Positions 1 through 7,282 of a stretch of 10,836 nucleotides of DNA are shown piece after piece (within the stretch, counting starts at the first letter, position 1; each line of letters opens with the position of its first letter). The notes under the pieces were generated by a model, which saw only the letters and a program-made list of their open reading frames with translations, was not told the origin of the DNA and searched no databases. Source of the stretch: an uncultured Lachnospiraceae bacterium (GTDB taxonomy: Bacteria > Bacillota > Clostridia > Lachnospirales > Lachnospiraceae); assembly GCA_946627575.1 (NCBI GenBank), contig CAMOVS010000018.1, positions 1 through 10,836 of the forward strand, given 5' to 3'. The position numbers were made by a program, and so were the translations under genes.

Positions 1-570
1 GAAAAAAAAGAAAAAATGATCGTCCTGAGCGGCAGCATCAATCATGTAACCGGCAGGCAGCTGGATTACGCCCGGGAACATGGTTTTTTCCGGCACAGGC
101 TCACTCCGGAAGAAAAATTAGAGGAAAATTATCTGCAATCTCAGGACGGGAAGTCCTTCTTACATAACCTGAAAGAAGAATGCCTCCGGCATGACCGGAT
201 CATCATTGACGTATTTTCCTCGCATACTCTGGAAGAAACAAAACAATATGCTCTTGCCCACCGGATACCGGATGAAGAAATCGCTCATCGGATCGCAAAA
301 AGACTTGGTGAAATCTTTTATTTCTTATCCGGATCCTATCCTGAATCCATGATCATGCTGATTGGCGGCGATACATTGTACGCGTCCATCAGACAGTACC
401 CTGAGCTTGTGCTCAACCCCATATGCGAACCTGCTCCGGGAACTGTCCTGATCAAGGGGTCAACAAAGGATCATAATCTTTCCCTGCTATCCAAATCGGG
501 GGGATTTGGAGAGAAAGATTTATTGATAGATTTAGCAAATCAGCTCACGAAAGGAAGGTATGAAAAATGA
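1..570 (+). CDS. Four-carbon acid sugar kinase (DUF1537 family), C-terminal part
   Basis: The reading frame is open from base 1, so the gene begins upstream of the window and only about 189 C-terminal residues are present; the ATG at 16 is internal. The segment begins with a beta strand and turn (VLSGSINHVTGRQL) of the type that opens the nucleotide-binding C-terminal domain of DUF1537 kinases, and later carries the conserved glycine motif IGGDTLYA. Characterised members (OtnK, DtnK) use ATP to phosphorylate C4 sugar acids such as 3-dehydrotetronates in the cytoplasm; that is family knowledge. The stop overlaps the start of the next gene in an ATGA, so the two genes are translationally coupled. 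Substrate specificity cannot be read here because the N-terminal substrate-binding domain lies outside the window. Confidence 0.85.
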   Translation, partial: EKKEKMIVLSGSINHVTGRQLDYAREHGFFRHRLTPEEKLEENYLQSQDGKSFLHNLKEECLRHDRIIIDVFSSHTLEETKQYALAHRIPDEEIAHRIAKRLGEIFYFLSGSYPESMIMLIGGDTLYASIRQYPELVLNPICEPAPGTVLIKGSTKDHNLSLLSKSGGFGEKDLLIDLANQLTKGRYEK

Positions 571-1547
571 AAAAGGATTATCATGACAATTCATGGCTTA
601 ACGAGAACGTTTGGGACAAATACGGAAAAGATGATGAGGTAGGTGCTGCTCAGGAAATCACACAGGAGAGTGTGCTTGCTGCTATCCAGATGATCAAAAA
701 AGGTAAAATCTATGACCTTGAGACAGAACGTTTTAAAGGAATGCCTGTCTGGGCCGGCCATACCGGTTTCGAGCTGGTAGCTTACGCTTCCCCCAAAGGC
801 CGCCAGAATATGAAGGATACTAACATAGATGCCAGCGTAAACTGGTATAAGGAAGGCGAATGGCTGGACGTTCCTACCAATGCAAAAGAATATCACATGG
901 GCCTCAACACAGAGATCATGATTTCTTCCATGCATGTCGGAACCCACATGGATGCCCTTTCTCATTTCACAACCGGTGATGACAACCATTTCTACAATGG
1001 ATTTTCCGGGGACGACTACTGCACCAACTTTGGTCCCGGCCGCTGCGATATCGCATCCACCCCGCCCATGGTTATGAGAGGTGTCCTTCTTGATATGGCA
1101 GGATATAAAGGGGTAGAGCATCTTCCCAACAACTATATCATCACAGCAGAAGACTGCGAAGGCTGTGCCAAATGGGAAGGCGTAGAGCTTCGTCCCGGCG
1201 ATGCCGTTATGGTTCGCTGTGCTGACGCATGGCCAAGTGACCGCTGCGGCGATGCCGGTCTGGGAGTAAGCGCTGCCCGCTATCTGGTTGAGGAATGCGG
1301 CGCCATCCTCCTGGGCGATGACAAGGCCTGCATCGATGGCTTCAATGCCGATGGATCCACTTCCGTACCGGAGCATCCGCAGCCGGTTCATCACTATCTG
1401 CTCATTCAGCAGGGCGTTCACATCCTTGAATATGTTCAGCTCGACGAGCTGGCAGCTGACAAGCAGTATGAATTCTGCTTCATCTGCAACGTATCCAAGG
1501 TAAGAGGGGCAACCGGCATGTTCGTACGTCCCATCGCTATCGTATAA
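567..1547 (+). CDS. Cyclase-family metal-dependent hydrolase (kynurenine formamidase-like)
   Basis: This 326-aa protein carries the signature of the cyclase family (PF04199, KynB-like) at residues 123-134, HVGTHMDALSHF. Its His123, His127, Asp129 and His133 are the expected divalent-metal ligands and catalytic residues. It is longer than KynB (about 210 aa) and has the N-terminal extension with an acidic DEVGAAQ segment (residues 23-29) seen in the longer subfamily. Family members hydrolyse amides, lactones or cyclic esters. No tryptophan-degradation gene is nearby, so true kynurenine formamidase activity is unlikely. Because the gene is coupled to a sugar-acid kinase, a lactone or ester intermediate of the same pathway is a reasonable guess (inference). 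The start is supported by AAGGAAGG at 551-558 and the 4-bp overlap with the kinase gene. No signal peptide is seen, so it should be cytoplasmic. Confidence 0.85.
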   Translation: MKKDYHDNSWLNENVWDKYGKDDEVGAAQEITQESVLAAIQMIKKGKIYDLETERFKGMPVWAGHTGFELVAYASPKGRQNMKDTNIDASVNWYKEGEWLDVPTNAKEYHMGLNTEIMISSMHVGTHMDALSHFTTGDDNHFYNGFSGDDYCTNFGPGRCDIASTPPMVMRGVLLDMAGYKGVEHLPNNYIITAEDCEGCAKWEGVELRPGDAVMVRCADAWPSDRCGDAGLGVSAARYLVEECGAILLGDDKACIDGFNADGSTSVPEHPQPVHHYLLIQQGVHILEYVQLDELAADKQYEFCFICNVSKVRGATGMFVRPIAIV

Positions 1548-1639
1548 TAAACTCTGCTATATAATCTCAGCAATTTAAACTCTGCATGGAACCTTTGGAA
1601 GCAAATGCCTAAAACATCCTTTTTGCTCCATGACACAAT

Positions 1640-1674
1640 CGCGGCCGCTATCAGATTCCCTGATAGCGGCCGCG
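1640..1674. repeat. Perfect 15-bp inverted repeat with 5-nt loop, NotI site in each arm
   Basis: The arms at 1640-1654 and 1660-1674 are exact reverse complements around the loop ATTCC. Each arm contains the octamer GCGGCCGC. The element lies between the convergent cyclase and transglutaminase genes, where a bidirectional terminator would be expected. However, no T-run follows directly on either strand, so it is not a textbook intrinsic terminator. It could act as a 3'-end stabilising hairpin, a factor-assisted terminator or a protein-binding palindrome. The rest of 1548-1720 shows nothing else clear apart from a weak imperfect hairpin (1597-1629). Confidence 0.75.
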
Positions 1675-1720
1675 GTCTATGCTGACATATATTAAACGGT
1701 CTATCTTTCTGTTCTCTTAA

Positions 1721-2941
1721 TCAATAATCTTTCCAGTCTCCGTTTTTCCACTTCTTCCTGGTGACTTTGTCAAACCGTTTTCCTGTCTCCGGTGTCGTAT
1801 GAAGATACTCTGCCAGTTCAGGGAAGTTGTAATACTCCACCCGCCATTTCTTCCTTTTGGGATTCTTTTTCCCAAAATAAGAAGAAGATTTCATAAAGGA
1901 TTTGTAGCTGATCTTTTTCTTTCCCCGATCCATCCAGGTGACATCAACGTGATACCATTCACCATCGATCAATACAATATTCCAGGCATGGCTCTCATAT
2001 TTCCTGGATTTCTTTTTGGGATAGGCCCTGCCGTGAACGACACAGCTTCGTATGCCAACGATGTGGAGGAGGACATTGTAGGCTTCGGCATATCCTTCGC
2101 AGGCAGAGATTCTATCGACAAAGGCCTCCTCCTCAGAATTTTTCTCACAGGTCGGATCATAGTCCAGATTATGACAAATCCACTCAGCCAGAACTTTCGC
2201 TTTCTCCAGATCAGACATGCCGGACCGGACGCTATCCTTGACCGCCGATTTCACCGTCTTTTGATACTTTTCCGCCCTCTCCTTTAACAGGCACCATTCC
2301 TTCCAGCGATCACTGGTCTGCTTGACAAAAACCTTGCAAACTGCCTTCTTTCCATGGTATTCCGCCTGGATGCTATAAGCCCCCGGCTTGATTCCATAGA
2401 CTGTATTGGCCTCCCAGCTATCTTGTTGCCCGGCAGCACCAAAGCTTCCCAGATATAATCCTCCTGTATCGGATACAATCCAACTGGTTTTGGGGGAGAC
2501 GCATCGGTCTCCATAATAAGCACAGATTTTTCCGTAGTCTCCGCCGTCAATTACCATCTCCTGACGGTCCAGCTTAAAGGTCTTCCTGTCATCCTCTATC
2601 TTCACTGTCGTCTTCAGAACTTTGCCGCCCCGGAAGCGGGCAGCCAGGCGAACGATCCCAGGCTTCTCTCCCTTAATGACAATCGAATTCTTACCCCTGT
2701 TGATGATGCTTACATGACCCTGTCCTTTTCGATTAATCTGAAAGTGAACCTTATGCCTTCCCGCATTAGTAACCTTAATGGTCACTTTCTCCCCCACAAG
2801 GATTTCCTTGCTTGCGGTGATCCGAACCCCGGCTTTCCTGCCGGACCGGGACTTTGCATAGGCATGGCCGGGAATCAGGACGCTCCAGATTCCTGCGAAG
2901 AAGAGAAAACAAAATCCCATCAGCCGGATTCTTTTTCTCAT
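1721..2941 (-). CDS. Secreted transglutaminase-like protein with N-terminal Ig-like region
   Basis: The preferred start gives 406 aa. A signal peptide (residues 1-29, basic start, hydrophobic core, cleavage after AYA) is followed by a beta-rich Ig-like region around 38-117 and a second beta-rich region around 122-207. A transglutaminase core spans about 245-340. The catalytic triad is visible: Cys281 in SACEGYAEA, His318 in SHAWN and Asp333 in HVDVTW. Bacterial members of this family are extracellular cysteine peptidases or cross-linkers; the substrate is unknown. The frame is open to an ATG at 3016, but that ATG overlaps the -10 element. A GGGGGA site sits five bases before the ATG at 2939-2941, so that start is chosen; the ATG at 2945-2947 is less likely. 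No sortase or membrane anchor is seen at the C-terminus, so the protein is probably released or held non-covalently. Confidence 0.85.
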   Translation of the reverse strand: MRKRIRLMGFCFLFFAGIWSVLIPGHAYAKSRSGRKAGVRITASKEILVGEKVTIKVTNAGRHKVHFQINRKGQGHVSIINRGKNSIVIKGEKPGIVRLAARFRGGKVLKTTVKIEDDRKTFKLDRQEMVIDGGDYGKICAYYGDRCVSPKTSWIVSDTGGLYLGSFGAAGQQDSWEANTVYGIKPGAYSIQAEYHGKKAVCKVFVKQTSDRWKEWCLLKERAEKYQKTVKSAVKDSVRSGMSDLEKAKVLAEWICHNLDYDPTCEKNSEEEAFVDRISACEGYAEAYNVLLHIVGIRSCVVHGRAYPKKKSRKYESHAWNIVLIDGEWYHVDVTWMDRGKKKISYKSFMKSSSYFGKKNPKRKKWRVEYYNFPELAEYLHTTPETGKRFDKVTRKKWKNGDWKDY

Positions 2942-3014
2942 AAGCATCCCCCGTTCCATGATATTTTGATGATTAATTCGCTTTAGTATGCTACCTCGGT
3001 AAAGAAGATATGAC

Positions 3015-3023
3015 ATTATATCA
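3015..3023 (-). promoter_or_regulatory. Extended -10 promoter for the transglutaminase-like gene
   Basis: On the minus strand the sequence reads TGATATAAT, a perfect TGnTATAAT extended -10. No good -35 is present 16-18 bases upstream, which is typical of extended -10 promoters. Transcription would start near 3008, giving a leader of about 65 bases before the start codon at 2941. The longest in-frame ATG (3016) overlaps this element. Confidence 0.55.
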
Positions 3024-3094
3024 TATGAACGATGTTATTTTTATGTAGATTATTTCAAAATAAACAATCGAAAGAAAAATGTCAGATATTAATG

Positions 3095-3111
3095 CCGGCT
3101 AATTCAGCCGG
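3095..3111 (-). terminator. Weak hairpin terminator after the lipoprotein gene
   Basis: CCGGCT (3095-3100) and AGCCGG (3106-3111) form a perfect 6-bp GC-rich stem with a 5-nt loop, about 40 bases past the lipoprotein stop on the minus strand. The T-rich stretch (ATTTTTCTTT) begins only about 16 bases after the stem, so termination is probably inefficient. Confidence 0.4.
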
Positions 3112-3149
3112 ACTATGCATCCTTTTGCTTTATCGTCCTGCTGCCAGCC

Positions 3150-3689
3150 CTAATCTTCCTCCTTCAGCTCCCGGATACAGGCTTCCACATCTTCCTTGTA
3201 GGCCTGTACCGTAGGAGAATCGGCAGTTTCCTCCTGTCGGTAAACCAGTTTTGCTGCTGTAGCACCGCTATGACCCATATCCCCCAAAGTAGTCCCGTCA
3301 CCAAAGCGGTAGAAAAGAAGATAACCATAATAAATCATATGCTCCATGCTGCCGGCCTTGTCATAGCAATTATCATAATGATCTTTGATGTAATTTGCCG
3401 CTTCATTAAGTCTGGCCCGGTCTGCTTCAGGCGCCTCTGCCTCTGCTTTCTCCCTGATCTTGTCCACCCGGCTGCGGATGATCTCCAGTTCATCCGGCTC
3501 TTGGACAGTCTCTGCCTGGTCTGCGCCGGTATCTTCCTCTGCTTTTTCAAGCTCTGCTTCTGCTGCTGTGCTTGCTTCCTGAGGACGATCCTGACCGCCG
3601 GACAGGGAACAAGCCGATAAAAAGAAGGCAAAGAATACGATATACATAGCAGAAATAAAGCCTGCCCTGGTTTCTGCAGCTCTTTTCAT
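3150..3689 (-). CDS. Small acidic lipoprotein of unknown function
   Basis: This 179-aa protein starts with a lipoprotein signal peptide: a short basic N-terminus, a hydrophobic core at about 14-24 and a lipobox L-S-A-C with the lipidated Cys at residue 27. An acidic, alanine/glutamate-rich linker (about 30-75) follows, then a helical C-terminal domain of about 100 residues rich in Tyr, Asp and Glu. No catalytic motif is recognised and no family is assigned. It should be anchored to the outer face of the membrane. The start chosen is the ATG at 3687-3689, with AGGAGG 11 bases upstream; an in-frame TTG at 3711-3713 lies before that ribosome binding site and is unlikely. It lies 36 bases downstream of the MBL hydrolase gene in the same direction, so co-transcription is likely. 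Confidence 0.75.
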   Translation of the reverse strand: MKRAAETRAGFISAMYIVFFAFFLSACSLSGGQDRPQEASTAAEAELEKAEEDTGADQAETVQEPDELEIIRSRVDKIREKAEAEAPEADRARLNEAANYIKDHYDNCYDKAGSMEHMIYYGYLLFYRFGDGTTLGDMGHSGATAAKLVYRQEETADSPTVQAYKEDVEACIRELKEED

Positions 3690-3725
3690 AGCTCTCTTCA
3701 CCTCCTGATCCAAATATAATATTCT

Positions 3726-4541
3726 TCATCCTTCCTCCGGATCCAAGCGGATCCACTCTCCATTTTCCGGGATCCTTAAGCGATCTGCAAACCCGTGGGT
3801 TTCCGAAAACTGACGCAGATTTTCTTTAGAAAGGAGCCAATGGTTGAGAGACTCCATATGACAGGCGAGGATCAGGGTCTCCGGCAGGCTGTGATGAATA
3901 TTCAGGATACCGGCAGCCCCCATAATCAGGGGCTCGTATCCATAGACCAGGTTCTCTCCGCAGCTGGCCGCAACCACCCCGGGCCGGTATTCTTTCAGGA
4001 TCCGGTTCATATCTTCATACCAAACCGTATCACCCGTAATATACAAAGGCTTTTCTTCAGGGTGAGTCAGAATAAGACCACAGGCCGGTCCGGACATCTC
4101 ATACATTTTCCCATGGCTGTGACGGGCCTCCGTCCGGATCATACGAATACCGCCGCCCCTCTTCTTATCTTGGCTCCATCCTTTCGGATAAAAAACAAGG
4201 CCGCCTTCCATATCCAGAGAATGACTATGATCAAATCCCATACCAGCAATCTTTCGGGCGTCACTTTCATTCTGGGCGTAGACCGGCAGGTCCTTAGGCA
4301 GCATTTCCATCGCCGCCCGGTCAAAATGATCTCTGTGCAAATGGGTCACTATCACGGCATCCGGATGCAGAAGATCTTCCACCGGCACCGGCAGGTCTTC
4401 CAAAGGGTTCATAAGCTCCTGTCTGGGAGATCCCGGAAAAGGCTTCTGGCTGCCGGCCTTGCCCAGCATGGGATCTATCAGAAACTCCGCCCCGGCATAA
4501 AAGATCCTCAAAGTTGCATTTCTTATCATCTGGATTTTCAT
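3726..4541 (-). CDS. MBL-fold metallo-hydrolase (UlaG-like)
   Basis: This 271-aa cytoplasmic protein has the metallo-beta-lactamase metal-binding motif THLHRDH at residues 66-72 (His67, His69, Asp71, His72). Further candidate ligands are His141/His143, Asp171 in YITGDT and His228. The short N-terminal part (MIRNATLRIFYAGAEFLIDPML) matches the UlaG-like branch, which includes L-ascorbate-6-phosphate lactonase and many uncharacterised hydrolases. The substrate is unknown. GAGGAG lies about 13 bases before the ATG, which is longer than ideal spacing. It lies between the membrane protein gene (47 bases upstream) and the lipoprotein gene (36 bases downstream), in a likely three-gene operon. A lactonase or phosphodiesterase activity is possible but not shown. 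Confidence 0.85.
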   Translation of the reverse strand: MKIQMIRNATLRIFYAGAEFLIDPMLGKAGSQKPFPGSPRQELMNPLEDLPVPVEDLLHPDAVIVTHLHRDHFDRAAMEMLPKDLPVYAQNESDARKIAGMGFDHSHSLDMEGGLVFYPKGWSQDKKRGGGIRMIRTEARHSHGKMYEMSGPACGLILTHPEEKPLYITGDTVWYEDMNRILKEYRPGVVAASCGENLVYGYEPLIMGAAGILNIHHSLPETLILACHMESLNHWLLSKENLRQFSETHGFADRLRIPENGEWIRLDPEEG

Positions 4542-4588
4542 TGCGCTGTTACTATCTCCTCTATTTCTTTCATTATGATCCTTCAGCC

Positions 4589-5248
4589 TTACTTAATCAG
4601 CTTCTTGTCGATAATCTGAAAATTTGCCCGGTGAAGATAAAGGGCCTTATTATCAATCATCAGCTTGGTTGTCTTGGGAAGCTTATCGCTGACCTCCCAG
4701 TAAACCTTCTTCCCGGAATAAGCACAGATCGGAACTCCCAACTGACTCTGAATTACCACAACCTGGGACTTGCCGAAATAATTTTTATATTCATTCACAA
4801 TATTCGATATGTATGTGTTGCCTGCAAGACCAGAAGAAGCGCTGTCCACATTCTTCAACTTAAACTCCGCATCCGGCTTCAGTCCCTTTTCTTCAAATAT
4901 AACCGTGTCTCCGCAGCTCTGAATCTGCTTTCCGTCAATGTTAATCGTGATGACAGACGATAGTCCATAGGATGTACTGACCGAACCGTCAGCCTGATTT
5001 ATTTTAGTATCTTCAACAACATTACCCTCTATATTGATCTTCTTCCCTGAAACAGTCAGATACTTGTCACCGCTGTTATCATAGAAATAGCAGGAAAATG
5101 AATTGCCCACCAGCTTTCCTTTTATATCATTCAGTTTGCTGTTAAAGCCGGCGATACCGCAGCTCCTCAATATGATGATGGCCGCAGCAAAAACAATGAC
5201 AAGGCAAGCCGCCAGACCAATGTATTTCCATTTCTTTTTCACAACCAT
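4589..5248 (-). CDS. Membrane-anchored extracytoplasmic protein, unknown function
   Basis: This 219-aa protein has a basic N-terminus (VVKKKWK) and one transmembrane segment at about 9-27. A beta-rich extracytoplasmic domain follows, containing repeated short strands such as GNSFSCYFYDNSGDKYLTV and INIDGKQIQ. The segment ending in LRSC at residue 30 resembles a lipobox, but Arg at -2 is unusual, so a plain membrane anchor is more likely. It faintly resembles DUF5052-type lipoproteins from Clostridia (recollection only, low certainty). The start at 5246-5248 is chosen because GGAGG lies nine bases upstream; longer in-frame starts at 5305 and 5293 fall inside the terminator hairpin. It is the first gene of the run with the MBL hydrolase and lipoprotein genes. 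Confidence 0.7.
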   Translation of the reverse strand: MVVKKKWKYIGLAACLVIVFAAAIIILRSCGIAGFNSKLNDIKGKLVGNSFSCYFYDNSGDKYLTVSGKKINIEGNVVEDTKINQADGSVSTSYGLSSVITINIDGKQIQSCGDTVIFEEKGLKPDAEFKLKNVDSASSGLAGNTYISNIVNEYKNYFGKSQVVVIQSQLGVPICAYSGKKVYWEVSDKLPKTTKLMIDNKALYLHRANFQIIDKKLIK

Positions 5249-5265
5249 CCTCTCCTTCCTCCAGA

Positions 5266-5316
5266 TAGAAGAAAACCCCGAATTGAACCTCATAATCTGA
5301 AGCACACTTCGGGGTT
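5266..5316 (-). terminator. Intrinsic terminator after dhaL, lying in the leader of the next gene
   Basis: On the minus strand AACCCCGAA (5308-5316) pairs with TTCGGGGTT (5274-5282), followed by a T-rich tract TTCTTC. The 25-nt loop contains part of a competing small hairpin, GAAG-TGTG-CTTC (5299-5310), which uses bases of the upstream arm. The terminator ends dhaKL transcription. It also sits only about 25 bases before the start codon of the membrane protein gene, so it may act as an attenuator for that gene. Confidence 0.7.
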
Positions 5317-5324
5317 AATTCATT

Positions 5325-5353
5325 ATTTTACGCTCCCGTTATCATGTTCAAAA
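5325..5353 (-). promoter_or_regulatory. Weak candidate promoter for the membrane protein operon
   Basis: On the minus strand a TAAAAT -10 (5325-5330) lies 17 bases after TTTTGA (5348-5353), or 15 bases after TTGAAC (5346-5351). Neither pairing is strong. If used, transcription would start before the terminator hairpin at 5274-5316, and so would have to read through it to express the downstream gene. Confidence 0.25.
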
Positions 5354-5373
5354 GGCCGCGAAGAATAAACTTC

Positions 5374-6021
5374 TTACGGCATATCCTCGTAGAACACCTC
5401 AAGGAACTCTGCTGCGGAAGCTGCACCCGGATCCAAATGACCGATGGCTCTCTCTCCCAGTCTCATGGCACGACCCTTGGTCGCTACGATATTCCTGGTG
5501 GACTCCAGACCGTCCTTGCCGGCCTGAACCGCCTTCTCCATAGCTTCCTTAGCCGGTGTGCCGCCTTCATACTCCTTGCGGAGAGTCTCCAGCGCCGGAA
5601 TGAAAGTGTCGAGCATGGTCTTCTCGCCTGTAGTAGACTTACCGCGCTTCTGGATGATGGCTACGCCCTTATCCAGCATCTGAATAAACTCCTCAAAGGT
5701 GGCTCCTTCATCCGGTCCTTTGGTCTTAACCGGCAGACCGAACTTCATAAAGAAACTGCCGTAAAGAGGACCTGAAGAGCCGCCAACCTTATCAAGAAGG
5801 GCTTTTCCTACATTATTGTAGAAATCACGGACGTTCAAATTCTTCCACTCGTCAAGATTCTTATTGACCTCACGGAATCCGATCTCCAGATTGATACCGT
5901 GGTCTCCGTCACCAATAGCAGAATCAAGCTCAGTATAATACTCTTTCCTCTTATCCACCAGGGCGATCAGATCTTCAATAACCTTTACAAAATAATCTTT
6001 GCTTAAAACATAATCACTCAT
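5374..6021 (-). CDS. dhaL: Dihydroxyacetone kinase subunit DhaL (ADP-binding)
   Basis: This 215-aa protein is the helical nucleotide-binding subunit of a PTS-dependent dihydroxyacetone kinase. In this system DhaL holds ADP permanently as a cofactor; DhaM re-phosphorylates it to ATP and DhaL gives the phosphate to the ketose bound on DhaK. The Mg-ADP site is visible: Asp33, Asp38 and Asp40 in ELDSAIGDGDHG, followed by the nucleotide loop GGSSGPLYG at 80-88. Its length is normal for stand-alone DhaL. AGAGG lies five to six bases before the ATG at 6019-6021. It is the last gene of the dha set, 24 bases after dhaK, and is followed by an intrinsic terminator. The true substrate could be dihydroxyacetone or another short ketose. 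Confidence 0.93.
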   Translation of the reverse strand: MSDYVLSKDYFVKVIEDLIALVDKRKEYYTELDSAIGDGDHGINLEIGFREVNKNLDEWKNLNVRDFYNNVGKALLDKVGGSSGPLYGSFFMKFGLPVKTKGPDEGATFEEFIQMLDKGVAIIQKRGKSTTGEKTMLDTFIPALETLRKEYEGGTPAKEAMEKAVQAGKDGLESTRNIVATKGRAMRLGERAIGHLDPGAASAAEFLEVFYEDMP

Positions 6022-6045
6022 GTCAACCTCTTTATTGTATCTAAA

Positions 6046-7062
6046 TTATTTCTGGGTGAAGTAAGGTGTATCACAAGGAGCATCCATAAGCTCTTTCAGC
6101 TCGTCATCAAGCTTCATAAGAGTTACGGACATACCAGCCATATCCATGGAGCAGGCGAAGGGGCCAACCAGAGCCTTGTATACAGTGATGCCCTTCTCCT
6201 CCAGGATCTGAGCAACTCTTCTGTAACATACATGAAGGTCCATCAGCGGAGTAGCTCCCAGGGAGTTCACCAGAACATAAACCTCGTCTCCCTCTACGAA
6301 AGGAAGGTCCTTCAGGATGGGATCCATGATCTCATCGACTACATTGTCCGCTGTGTCGATCTTGCCTCTGCGGACACCCGGCTCGCCGTGGATACCCATA
6401 CCGATCTCCATGTCGCCATCCGGAAGTTCAAAGATAACATCTCCCTTAGCCGGAAGAGTAGCGGAGGACATAGCAACACCCATGGTACGAGTATTGTCGT
6501 TAGCCTTCTTAGCTGCAGCAACAACCTCATCAAGATCTGCCCCTGTATCAGCCTTAGCAGCGGCTACCTTGAATACGAAGAAATCACCAGCGATACCTCT
6601 TCTGTCTTCTATATTCTCGGAGGAAACTACATCGTCTGTTACCAAAACTGTCTCAACACGGATATCATCTTCTTCATCTGCCTGCTCAGCACCCATGTCG
6701 AAGTTCATAACGTCTCCGGCATAATTGCCATACAGATAGATACAGCCCTTGCCATTATCACAAGCCTTAGCTGCTGCATAGCAGGGATCCGGTGACGGGG
6801 ATGTATTGATATTACCTACAACAACGCCATCAGCAAAGCCCTCGCCAACATAGCCGATAAAGAGCGGCTCATGTCCGGAACCACCACCGATGATAACGCC
6901 AACCTTATCCTTGGTTCCGGCATCGTTGGTGATAACGACTCTGCCCTGAGCCTCTTCCATATCACACATCTTTACATATTGCTTATGAGCTTTCACGTAT
7001 CCCTCAAGATACTCTTCTACGATTTCATACGGGTCATTGAACAGTCTCTTAATCTTAGCCAT
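6046..7062 (-). CDS. dhaK: Dihydroxyacetone kinase subunit DhaK (ketose-binding)
   Basis: This 338-aa protein is the substrate-binding subunit. It forms a covalent hemiaminal with the ketone through a histidine. The conserved motif GGGSGHEP is at 59-66 (His64), the YGNYAGDVMNF motif is at 111-121 (Asp117, expected general base) and the covalent His225 is in GIHGEPG. All key residues for short-chain ketose phosphorylation are therefore present. It is a complete, normal-length stand-alone DhaK, not a fused ATP-dependent DAK. AAGGAGG lies seven bases before the start. It is transcribed with dhaL and has its own promoter (7162-7190) downstream of dhaM. Whether the substrate is dihydroxyacetone or a C4 ketose such as erythrulose cannot be decided from sequence alone. 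Confidence 0.94.
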   Translation of the reverse strand: MAKIKRLFNDPYEIVEEYLEGYVKAHKQYVKMCDMEEAQGRVVITNDAGTKDKVGVIIGGGSGHEPLFIGYVGEGFADGVVVGNINTSPSPDPCYAAAKACDNGKGCIYLYGNYAGDVMNFDMGAEQADEEDDIRVETVLVTDDVVSSENIEDRRGIAGDFFVFKVAAAKADTGADLDEVVAAAKKANDNTRTMGVAMSSATLPAKGDVIFELPDGDMEIGMGIHGEPGVRRGKIDTADNVVDEIMDPILKDLPFVEGDEVYVLVNSLGATPLMDLHVCYRRVAQILEEKGITVYKALVGPFACSMDMAGMSVTLMKLDDELKELMDAPCDTPYFTQK

Positions 7063-7161
7063 GAGTAAACCTCCTTTTTATTATAAAAATGGATACTTCA
7101 GCAAAACTACATATAACTCACACACTATTCCAGAGTTTTTTGTGCGTTTTGCAACACTTTT

Positions 7162-7190
7162 ATTGTAATAGTTCAGCGGTATATTGTCAA
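7162..7190 (-). promoter_or_regulatory. Sigma-A promoter of dhaKL
   Basis: On the minus strand TTGACA (7185-7190) is followed after exactly 17 bases by TACAAT (7162-7167), one base off the -10 consensus. The expected start is near 7155, giving a leader of about 93 bases before dhaK. It lies between dhaM and dhaK, so dhaKL can be expressed without dhaM. Confidence 0.75.
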
Positions 7191-7228
7191 TGTGTAAGTA
7201 TTTTCAGTACTCTTTTCATATAGAAACG

Positions 7229-7244
7229 ATCATTTAGAAATGAT
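7229..7244. promoter_or_regulatory. Dyad upstream of the dhaKL promoter (possible operator)
   Basis: ATCATTT (7229-7235) and AAATGAT (7238-7244) are perfect inverted 7-mers separated by AG. The dyad is about 40 bases upstream of the dhaK -35, an activator-like position. No regulator is identified; the site does not match the GTMTAKAC pattern of HutC-type regulators. Confidence 0.35.
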
Positions 7245-7282
7245 AATGCCGGATCAATCCTGATTCCACCAGACGCCGGAGC

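Noticed and set aside
591..1421. Long minus-strand open frame (276 aa) opposite the cyclase gene
   Set aside because: It lies entirely antisense to a clearly conserved gene, has no recognisable domain and no good ribosome binding site. It is a shadow of codon bias.
3032..3214. 60-aa plus-strand open frame in the gap before the lipoprotein gene
   Set aside because: It has no ribosome binding site, overlaps the lipoprotein gene and a hairpin, and has no recognisable features.
3795..4619. Plus-strand open frame (274 aa) opposite the MBL hydrolase
   Set aside because: It is antisense to a gene with clear catalytic motifs; its translation shows no family features.
7120..7160. Possible catabolite-responsive (cre) site near the dhaKL start
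   Set aside because: The best alignment around the ACG in the minus-strand sequence misses several conserved cre bases.
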